Of a stretch of 64,000 nt of DNA, positions 55,850-64,000 are shown piece after piece. The stretch spans positions 16,494,001-16,558,000 of the forward strand of contig NC_079878.1 in NCBI RefSeq assembly GCF_029227915.1, written 5' to 3'. The stretch's first letter is position 1, and the number at the start of each line of letters is the position of its first letter. The notes under the pieces are model-generated. The model was given only the letters and a program-made list of their open reading frames with translations, had not been told where the DNA came from and made no database searches. The stretch is from Hydractinia symbiolongicarpus. Taxonomy: Eukaryota; Cnidaria; Hydrozoa; Anthoathecata; Hydractiniidae. A program made the translations under genes and the position numbers.

Positions 55850-57480
55850 ATGTTATAAAAATTCCACTAATGCATATATTTAACCTTTCCCTGCTGCAAG
55901 GATATTTTCCTGACAAACTTAAAATTGCAAGAGTTTTACCAGTATATAAAACAGGCGAAATGACTAATGTATCTAATTATAGACCAATATCAGTTCTTCC
56001 ATGTTTCTCAAAAATACTAGAACGCATAATGTACAATAGATTTTACTCTTTTTTAACTGCCAATAATATTTTATACGACAATCAATTTTGCTTTCAAGCA
56101 GGTCATTCTACTGATCATGCAATAGTTAAACTTGTTAATGAAATATCAAAAGCATTTGACGAAAACAAGTACGTGCTAGGAATTTTTATAGATCTAAGCA
56201 AAGCATTTAACATCGTAGATCACAAAATTCTACGAGAAAAACTCAAAAACTATGGTATCCACAATTTCAACATTCGCTGGTTTGAAAGTTATTTATCCAA
56301 TAGAGAACAGTACATTTCCTTTGACGGTGGAAGTACAAATTACAAAACAATCATCTGTGGAGTTCCACAAGGTTCCATATTAGGACCACTCTTATTCCTT
56401 ATATATGTATAATGATTTAAACAAAGCTTCGAATATTTTACATTCAATTTTATTTGCAGATGATACAAATCTGTTTTATGCACATAAAGATATAAAAACA
56501 TTATCTCGCACAGTCAATTATGAACTCTTTAAGCTGGCAGATTGGTTTAAGGCAAACAGACTGTCCCTAAATATTTCTAAAACAAATTACACACTTTTTT
56601 ACAGGCAAAATAAAAAAGATGATATGCCATTGAAGTTTCCTGATTTATCTATTAATAATATAAGTATAAAAAGAGCACAATCCATGAAATTTTTAGGAGT
56701 TATTCTTGATGAAAATGTTACTTGGAGAGAACATATAAATAATTTAGAAGAAAAGGTCGCAAAGAATATTGGCATCCTATTTAAAGCAAAATTTGTTCTA
56801 GATCAGAATTGTTTAAAAAACATATATTCTTCTTTCATTCACTGCTATCTAAATTATGCTAATATTGCGTGGTGCAGCACCAACGCTACAAAATTGACAA
56901 AATTACAAAATAAACAAAAACATGCAATCAGAATTATTTTAAATGTTGACAGGTACACTCACTCCAGAGAGTTATTAAAAAAGATCAGTGTACTAAATGT
57001 ATACCAACTAAACATTTATCAAACTCTTATTTTTATGTTTAAGCTTGAAAACAATATGTTACCAAGAGTATTTAATAATACCTTTCAGAAGATACAACAT
57101 AAATATCCATCCAGATTTTCAATTAACAGTTTTTTTCAACCTAGGATTAATTATACAATCACAAAGTTCTCTATAACTAGCAGAGGACCTAAATTGTGGA
57201 ATACATTTCTTGATAACGACATGAAAACTATTACATCACTTAACGAATTCAAACATAAACTAAAACATAAACTATTGACTACTGACAATCTATATTTATT
57301 TTAGAACACACAACTGTTACAACGTAAGACACATATAACACAACTCCTCATCATCTTCAATGCTAACCTTTTATATAGGTTGGGGGGTTGGTGATAAGGC
57401 TATTATAGCCTTCTTCTCGCTCCTGCCATTTTTTACCTCTCTAGCTAATATTTTTAGCATATGCAATCCTATCCTTAGAT
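55850..57480 (+). mobile_element. LINE (CR1/Jockey-like), 5'-truncated copy
   Basis: Contains the ORF2 C-terminal half and a 3' UTR up to about 57,480 with the GATAAGGCTATTATAGCCTTCTTCTCGCTCCTGCC stretch near 57,393-57,428, which includes a GGCTATTATAGCC palindrome. Endonuclease domain absent. Type II hairpin repeats lie on both sides (55,721-55,845; 57,575-57,760). Confidence 0.85.
55870..57304 (+). pseudogene. LINE ORF2 reverse transcriptase, one frameshift
   Basis: First frame (55870-56412): NYRPISVLPCFSKILERIM, FIDLSKAFNIVDHKIL (motif A; first Asp kept, the usual second Asp is Asn), GVPQGSILGPLLFLIYV (motif B). A shift at about 56,408 inside the stretch normally reading YVNDL leads to the second frame (56405-57304): LFADDTNLF (motif C intact), LADWFKANRLSLNISKTNY, FLGVILDENVTWREHI, and a thumb/C-terminal region to LYLF. 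One frameshift only, so a fairly young copy. Synthesises element cDNA at the target site in active relatives. Confidence 0.88.
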
Positions 57481-57574
57481 TATACGATATAATAGCTTAA
57501 GATTTGTATTTTATTCTTACGGAAAACTGTAAATTCTTCAACGGCAAAATAAAAAAAGTAAAAAAAAATTCTAA

Positions 57575-57760
57575 CTCAGCGGGGGGTCCGCGCAGAGACA
57601 GACAGACGACGGCTATTATTATAGAGACTACTCGTTGCCCGTGGAAAAATCCACGGGTTCGCCCGTCCCTTATATTTACCCTTCGCAGCAAAGTGGATAA
57701 AAATATATCGAATTGGATATTCGTGTTTCCGCAACATAATTTTCTAACTCAGCGGGGTAC
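57575..57760 (-). repeat. Hairpin-repeat family copy 8 (type II)
   Basis: GGGGTCCGCGCAGAGACAGACAGACGACGGCTATTATTATAGAGACTACTCGTTGCCCGTGGAAAAATCCACGGG, then TTCGCCCGTCCCTTATATTTACCC and ATTCGTGTTTCCGCAACATAATTTTCTAACTCAGCGGGGTACCC. Ends with the start of a further unit on both sides. Confidence 0.8.
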
Positions 57761-57799
57761 CCACTGCTGCCAATCCAGATTCAACTTTGAACATGGGTT

Positions 57800-58160
57800 A
57801 CGAACTCTTACAAAAACGACCAAGAAGAGAATTATTTTGTTCAGGTGTTGTTGAAGAGAATTATTTCGTTCAGGTGTTGTACCTAACTGTAAGAAAAAAA
57901 ATTTGTCAAATGGAGAAGTTGACGAAGTAGTTGTTAATGATAATGTTTTTAATGATAATGTTAATAATGAAGAATTACCATGCCAATCATCATCATTCTT
58001 TTCACCAGTATCGGAACATTCCTATTTTTCATCATCATTAACTCACCAATGTGAGGGATGTAGCTACAAGAAATATGTTATCGATTCTCTTGTATCAAAA
58101 ATAACATGTTAACATTGCAAGTTAAAACTGCCAACAGAGTAAAAGTCTTTAATACTAAAA
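57800..58160. other. No supported gene
   Basis: An open frame at 57,903-58,112 is Asn/Val/Ser-rich with a repeated VNDNVFNDNVNN pattern from an AATGATAATG repeat and a C-terminal CEGCSYKKYVIDSL that looks like part of a THAP-transposase linker; not strong enough to call. Confidence 0.35.
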
Positions 58161-58162
58161 CA

Positions 58163-58268
58163 AGAAGCCCTGTGGCTTAAAGTTTTCCGCCATTAGCAAT
58201 AATCTGAAAAAGTACTGAACTTTGAAGAGGACTGCACTGAGTTATATGGGGGAACAAAATCATTGAAT
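58163..58268 (+). repeat. AAGAAGCCC family element, copy 5 (left part; continues at 59,444-59,825)
   Basis: ACAAGAAGCCCTGTGGCTTAAAGTTTTCCGCCATTAGC, then GGGGGAACAAAATCATTGAAT, interrupted by a 1175-bp MITE. The right part resumes with AATATTCTAAAATAACTTAAC and reaches TTAGTTCTGCTGAATTACGTGCTTGCAAAATTGTTCAGAAAGAAATGACGTA as in copy 1. Confidence 0.8.
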
Positions 58269-58308
58269 CAGGGGCGGATCCAGTGTACGTCAGCGCCGTA
58301 ATTATGTC

Positions 58309-58348
58309 AATTATGTCAGTCGCGTGACGTCACGCGACTGACATAATT
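58309..58348. repeat. Perfect 40-bp palindrome
   Basis: First half AATTATGTCAGTCGCGTGAC, second half its exact complement, no spacer. Centre TGACGTCA is a CRE-type site. Confidence 0.95.
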
Positions 58349-58644
58349 TTTACTAAGAATTGTAAAAAATAATAGGGTACTGTGATCCTGCAGTCCCTGC
58401 GACCATTGACTTTTATTTTACGGACCTTCCTCTTGTTGTGTGACTGTTTGACGGATACGGCAAAAAGCGACTAACATCTGAAGAATTTTCATGCAATGTG
58501 ATTGGCTTGCCGGTCGAAATAAGGTAATCTGATTGGTTTACAAAAAACTGATGACTTTGACCCATATTTACGGCATTCGAAATGTGACACAGCATATTTT
58601 TCAATAATCATTGAATTTTTTTGTAACCGATGCCGTGTAATTTG

Positions 58645-58765
58645 AATTTCGGACCAAACGAAAGCAATTAGGAGGGTTTTTCGGACCAAACGAAAGCAAT
58701 AAATGACTTTTCGGACCAAATGAAAGCAATCAAGAGCTTTTCGGACCAAACGAAAGCATGGAAGG
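58645..58765. repeat. 30-bp minisatellite, four units
   Basis: TTCGGACCAAACGAAAGCAAT recurs at about 58,651, 58,680, 58,710 and 58,740 with variable 9-base linkers. It creates a repetitive minus-strand frame (CFRLVRK) that is not believed to be a gene. Confidence 0.9.
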
Positions 58766-59825
58766 CTAATAAGTAACCAGGCATGATGACTCACCATGTG
58801 TGCTGCAATGAGATGCAATAATTTTTTAAATGTGCAAGAAAGATACTTAAAGTTATTACATTAAATCAAGTCTTTATGTCAAAAATATAATTACAGTTGC
58901 GTAGCTAGCTAGCTAGCTATAGATATTGGAACATATGTAGCTAGCTAGCTAGAAATTTCAATGCAGAGTAGCTTATTTTTTAAAGTTGTTGTTGTTGATC
59001 AAAAACTTAGAGAGTTCTGCAATTGCTTTATGTTAAGAAGATAATGCTTTATTATTCTTCTTATCTTAAACACTTGTAATATATAGCTAATAAAAGCCTG
59101 CAGGATCTAACTTTCATATGAAAAATCCTTTTTATACTTAATTTTTAATTTTCACGAAATAGGTCCAGAGAACCTGTAGACTGATAATAACTTCCTGCAG
59201 ATGTTAATAGCTTACTACTAGGATATATCATCTGAGGAATTTGGATATTAGTAGCTACAAGTCTGTGAATTTTTTTTAAAAAGTAATAATTCCTAACCAA
59301 TTAGTCAAAGTGGCAATTTTATGAGTGGGTAGTATAAAATAGAATGTTAATACCCCAGCTGTTTTGGCCACAGCAAATTGCTGCGCTTTTTTTGCTTCGC
59401 AAAAAGTGTGACTGACATGTTAAAAATGTTGGATCCGCCCCTGTGAATATTCTAAAATAACTTAACTTGCATAAACTTCATTTCTCTATAAGAACAATTT
59501 TAAAAGAAAAATAATAAACCTAAAAACAAAATAACGGCAAGGCTGAAAATTTGTCTATTTTCTCTTTTTCTCTGAAAAACAACTTGGAAAATATCTTTAA
59601 AGGTGGCAGCAATTTTTTTTACATAATCAGTTACGAAAGGTTATTTTCAGACTACATATTCTTATTTTTTCTTTTATAACACACTTGTCACGATTTTATA
59701 GCTATAATACATTATCTTTCACCAAAAATATTCAGCCTCAACAATTCCTATTTAAATTAAAATTCATCAATTATTAATTAGTTCTGCTGAATTACGTGCT
59801 TGCAAAATTGTTCAGAAAGAAATGA

Positions 59826-60771
59826 CGTATCGAAATCCATTCTTAAATACAAATATTGATGGTTTTTGTTAGTGAATGGTGTTTATACTTCGTTTGCTCA
59901 AGTTAAAATGGCCTACGGCTTTGGATTTTTTTACCCCATCATGGATTCCAGGCCTCCATATTGAACGCAGTCACGGCAGTGTCGGATTGGTTTATATTGT
60001 TTACATGAAAATATTTCAATAGCTGGGAAAGTTTAATAAAACTAGAAAAGTAGCTAGCTAGCACACTATACCTAGCAAACTATCAAGTTTTCCAAGTGGC
60101 CAGGTTTAATTTGCAGCTTTATACAAAGAATGACGTTACATAAAATTACTAGCTGAGAGACCTAGTGCCGCCCATTTCCAAAATAATTTTTAAGTTTTAA
60201 GTTATATCAGGTTGTTATTAATGGGCATGTTTTATTATTTTATATGCTTTGGTTACAATAAAAAATATAAAAAGCCAGTAGGTTAACCGTCAGAGCCATT
60301 TTATTACTGCACATTTACCCGGCCTAATTCAAGAAAGTTCAAAGTGCAATAACTTCGGTAAAAAAGTAAAGTTATTGAATTGAAACTTAGTATGGAGTAC
60401 TTTTAGACCAACCCGATAAAATATAATATTGCACGAGGCCATTTTAGGGAACAGAAAAGGTAGAAAGAATTTCTTAAACTGATTCTTGCTAGGCCTTTTT
60501 TAACACACTATAAAGAAATTTCAGAAAATCGAACTCAATCAAATTTTAAGTCACACTTTGATTAACCGCTCAATCTGGTATATGGTTAAATCGTAGTCAC
60601 AAGAATAGTCTGGAGACTCCAACGCGCTCTGCTCCCGGCAAATAACTCGAGTTCCTGCATTTTCTAGTACCTAGACTATTTTAGGGGCACTAAAATTTGA
60701 AAAACAAGTGGGAAACCTTAGCGAAGCTTATATTTTTTTAAAGCAATTTTTTATTTATGATGTAATTTGCT
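59826..60771. other. No gene recognised; 5' flank of the P-element-like gene
   Basis: AT-rich, with GCTAGCTAGC runs near 60,050. The transposon's left end must lie here or further left; no inverted repeat was identified because the right end is outside the window. Confidence 0.4.
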
Positions 60772-63700
60772 ATGCCTGGTGCTAATTGTTCGATTTTTGG
60801 TTGCTTTACTTCGAGAAGAACTACTGCCATCTCAATAATTTGTATTCCACAAGGAAATGATGAGTACAACACATCTTGGAGACAGAAGCTTATTGAAGTG
60901 ATCGTGTTGTTGATAATAAGTTGAGGACACAGATTAAAAAACGTAATTTACAAGTATGCGAAAAACACTTTCAACAGAGTCAGCTTATACAACGTAGGTG
61001 CTATTTTATGTATTTTTAGCTATGTAAACATTGAAAACACTATTAATAAAGCTTTTTTTATACCTGTTGTTTATTTAAATAAAAAAAAAGAAGAACACTA
61101 ATTCCAGGATCTATACCAACACTAAATTTACCAATAAAAAGTATTCCCTTTTCAAGGTATGACACCATATATTTGTTTGTACAGAAACGTATATAGCTAG
61201 CTATTTATAAACATTTATGCATATACAGAAAATATGACCACAGGAAAATATATTAAAGTAAATTTTATTTTTATTTAGCACATCAGTCAAGCCAAGACCT
61301 TCAGCTGAATAGATTGCTGTAAAAAAAACAGTACAATAACTGTTGATCAAAACCACCACATATTTTATCAATCCTTTGACAACTTCATCGACCGAGTAAA
61401 ATCACTAAAGCTTCCAGAGAGTTGAAGTGTAGATATATCTCCAGACTCAGTAAAGGATTGGATGTGCGATGAAATTAATTCCAGTGCAGAGTTCGAAATA
61501 TATGTTGACGATAGTTTGTCATTTACTATTCGAGGCTATACATAGAGTTTTCCTGATGATCACGAAATATACAGTACATATAAACGATCAGTCCGAAATA
61601 TTACACTGTCAAATTTAACCCTATTTGGTATGGACTTTTTTGACCCTTGTAAGTATGGGGGGAAATAAAGTGCCCGCGGGCTGTAACTTTTGTTCTGTTT
61701 GGTTTTAAGTGACGAAACTTGGCACGAAGAAGCATCAATATGTTGTAACTTAATTAATGACAAAATATTTTGGTGGACATGTCATCACAGAAAGTGATGA
61801 CGTCATAATGAGACAATGGTTGGCGAAAATATGTCATTAAAATATGTCATTAAAAAACCTAATATAAGAATGTAAGTCATTATTAGAAACATTTACAGGT
61901 GCTACCAAAGAATTTCTCTAGGGAGAAAATGGAAATCGATCAGAATTCAATTTTGTTAAAAAAAATCGATATTTGAGAACCGTGGTGTTAGTAGCTGTCA
62001 TGGGATAAAACTTGGTATATCAATGCGCATTCATGTCAGTAAGTACTCAAACAAGGCAAATTGGATTGACATGTGACAAAATGACCTATGACGTCACCAT
62101 ATGTCGATATATATAAAAAATAGGAAAGTAGAAATATTCCGGTCTGTAAATTACCAATATTCCGGTCTGTAAATTACACAGTGTGTATGTCAATATTGTA
62201 TGATGACTTTATGTCAGTATCACATGCATAATCACATATTCATACAACTGGTTAGTTTATAAAACATTTATTTTTAGCACTACAGCAAAAGTTGATATGA
62301 CCACCTGTTAATAAAGGACAAAGTGACATTGACAGGACAATTTTTGTGAAAAAAAATTTAATTGTCCGAAAGACCTATAAAAGTTGGGAAAATTCCTAAA
62401 ATTTCAAGGAATTTCATCCAGTAGTTAAAAAGTAATGGGACTTTGAAAATGCCGCGGGCACTTTATGCCCCCCCCCCCATACCAAATAGGATTAATAAAT
62501 GTTGTATCCACCTACAAATTCTGTCCTGGAGTTATTGATTTGTCACTTGTACATTCACACCACTTAACGAAACATAACATCACGAAAAAATTTTGTCTTC
62601 ATTCTGACGAAATACCCTCACAACAGTCAGAATATCATCAATCTTTGCATTGTTCACTGTTACAATTTAGCGATGAAAAAATGTGACAGTGCTGCTAAAA
62701 AAAAGCAAAAATCTGTAAAACGTTCATTAACAAACTTGACTGTTCCAGTAAAGTTAAATGCACCAATTGTGTTAACATCACCATAACGTGTTGTGCTAAG
62801 GCTTTGCAATGCACGTGAAGAGAACAAGTCCTTGAAAATTGAGAACATGTCATTAAAACATGAAATCAAATTGCTACAAGGGGAAATATCTTCTTCTTCA
62901 ATCCCTGTTAGTTCAGAGCTAGGTTCAGATTTAAAAATCATTACGTCAAATACCAACACATCGACAATTTCTCCATTCATGAAATTCTTCTGGAAGGAGC
63001 AACAAAAGTATTCGTCGTCTACAAAAACTGTTGTCCGTTACCACCCAATGGTAATTAGATATTGATTGTCATTGGCAGCAAAGTCACCAGCTACTTATGA
63101 TGATATCCGTTATGATAAAAAATCTGCTACTGGTTTTGTGATTCTACCTAATCGACGTAGATTGAGGGATTATAAGAACTACATCTATCCACAACGAGGA
63201 TTCAATAAAAGTGTAGTTGAAGAATTAAAACTTAAAGTTGAGCATTTCAGTGGCATTGAAAAGTTTGTTGTCCTTTTATTCGACCAAATGAAAATCCAAG
63301 AAAATTTAGTCTGGGATAAACACACAGGTGAACTAATTGGATTTCTCGATCTCGGAGACATAAATATAAACTATGCAACATTACAAAAAGTAGATAAGTT
63401 AGCATCCCATGTTCTCGTTCGGAGTATCGTAAACCCTTTTAAGTTCAGTCTGGCTAATTTTGCAACAACTGGAGCTACAGCAAGTCAAATGTTTCCTTTA
63501 TTTTGGAAAGCAGTTGGCATACGTGAACTACAGTACAATCTAAAAGTAGTTGCTGCAACATGTGATGGAGCATCACCAAACAGGAAGCTTTTTCGTATGC
63601 ATTTCAACTTAACAAAAGCTGACGATATAAATCCAGATGTTGATGTTTCATATCGCACAGTAAATTATTTTAGTGCTGAAAAACGATACATCTACTTTCT

Positions 63701-64000
63701 CTCTGATCCACCTCATTTGATAAAAACTGCTCGTAATTGCTTGTCAAACTCTGGTGCTGGTAGATGCACAAGGTTTATGTGGAATGATGTAATGTTCCTC
63801 ATTTGAAATCACATAGCTGATATATTTTATGAGGATCGTGAATGTGGATTACACCTTCTACCTAAATTATCCCATGCCCACATTAAATTATCATCTTTTT
63901 CTGTAATGAATGTTAAGCTAGCTGCACAAGTTTTAAATGATTATGGCCCTCCGGAAGCAGGTGGTACTGCTAAGTTTTGAGAGATGAAGGATGGGTTCTT
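60772..64000 (+). pseudogene. P-element-like (THAP9-type) transposase gene, broken, runs off the window
   Basis: Exon 1 (60772-60997) encodes a THAP finger: MPGANCSIFGC, SWRQKLIEV, VCEKHF; a small deletion near 60,903 shifts the frame. Exon 2 (about 61,092-61,156) has PGSIPTLNLPIKSIP, donor CAAG-GTATGA. Exon 3 (61,281 on) has FDNFIDRVKSLKLP and FTIRGYT, with stops. A TTAA MITE (61,619-62,491) interrupts; coding resumes with VVSTYKFCPGVIDL, a coiled coil (EENKSLKIENMSLKHEIKLL), YHPMVIRY, then the RNase H-like core (63,066-63,806): LFDQMKIQENLVWDKHTGE (first Asp), ATCDGASPNRKLFRMH (second Asp) and SDPPHLIKTARNC. In-frame stops at 63,063-63,065 and 63,804-63,806 (probably former TGC and TGG) and at 63,978-63,980. 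The catalytic Glu lies past the window. Dead copy. Confidence 0.85.
61619..62491. mobile_element. TTAA-flanked MITE (piggyBac-like), 873 bp
   Basis: Ends CCCTATTTGGTATGG and, mirrored, TCCTATTTGGTATGG; TTAA at 61615-61618 and 62492-62495. Just inside, ATAAAGTGCCCGCGG is also mirrored, though the left side carries about 22 extra bases. It splits the P-like gene between a segment ending SNLTL and one starting INVVSTYKF. TTAA targets fit piggyBac (or Kolobok). No transposase inside. Confidence 0.85.

Larger units (their letters stand above)
58269..59443. mobile_element. hAT-like MITE, same family as the OTU element (1175 bp)
   Basis: Ends are CAGGGGCGGATCCA and, mirrored, CAGGGGCGGATCCA; TGAAT is duplicated on both sides (58264-58268; 59444-59448). 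The host repeat elsewhere reads CATTGAGTATTCT without the insert. The left subterminal sequence resembles the right end of the 42.2-44.5-kb element. The interior holds a 40-bp palindrome and a 30-bp minisatellite; no OTU or transposase coding was recognised. Confidence 0.88.

Noticed and set aside
58489-58818. 109-codon minus-strand protein with CFRLVRK repeats
   Set aside because: The periodicity comes from the 30-bp minisatellite inside the MITE.

Overview
This is a stretch of AT-rich animal nuclear DNA dominated by transposable elements. Spliceosomal introns with GT/AG borders, THAP-, hAT-, P-, Harbinger-, pogo- and ISL2EU-type DNA transposons, LINEs, a Ty3/gypsy element, Penelope-like scraps and a Polinton-like viral fragment together suggest an invertebrate metazoan, most likely a cnidarian. 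That is inferred from the repertoire, and no host marker gene proves it. Nothing bacterial (operons, Shine-Dalgarno sites, rRNA, CRISPR) is present.

Layout. 1-2.8 kb: a decayed virus-like block on the minus strand (packaging ATPase fragment, double-jelly-roll capsid protein, zinc-ribbon/HNH protein, small membrane protein). 4.0-4.7 kb: LINE scrap. About 5.0-11.8 kb: an ISL2EU-type transposon with two convergent genes (SWIM/YqaJ nuclease/PHD, and THAP-DDE transposase); the transposase gene is split by a complete 2.5-kb pogo-like transposon. 12.2-12.9 kb: second LINE scrap containing a TA microsatellite. 15.3-19.4 kb: a long open hAT transposase exon followed by a 5'-truncated RTE-like LINE. 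20.1-21.2 kb: Harbinger transposase relic. 22.8-27.4 kb: a Ty3/gypsy element with 88-89-bp LTRs and a 5-bp target duplication. 27.4-33 kb: mostly non-coding, with a repeat carrying a Harbinger-like MITE. 34.8-38.0 kb: a multi-exon THAP transposase-like gene. 38.9-40.0 kb: AAT microsatellite split by a dispersed element holding a minisatellite. 42.2-44.5 kb: a TIR element carrying an intact spliced OTU-like gene. 45.3-45.9 kb: Penelope-like relic. 49.2-50.7 kb: repeats and a mariner-type MITE. 53.4-53.9 kb: the terminal exon of a TPR/membrane protein gene, the best host-gene candidate. 55.3-57.5 kb: THAP scrap, hairpin-repeat cluster and LINE. 58.3-59.4 kb: a MITE of the same family as the OTU element. 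60.8-64.0 kb: a P-element-like transposase gene, broken by a TTAA MITE and stop codons and running off the window.

Most mobile genes are pseudogenes. Exceptions are the hAT exon (about 686 open codons) and the OTU-like gene, whose three exons join in frame. Nested insertions give a relative history: pogo is younger than ISL2EU, a MITE is younger than its host repeat, and the TTAA MITE is younger than the P element. The layout looks like layered insertion and decay rather than a cooperating gene set. The least explained items are the OTU cargo element, the dispersed hairpin repeat found in two versions, and the AAGAAGCCC family with hairpin ends.
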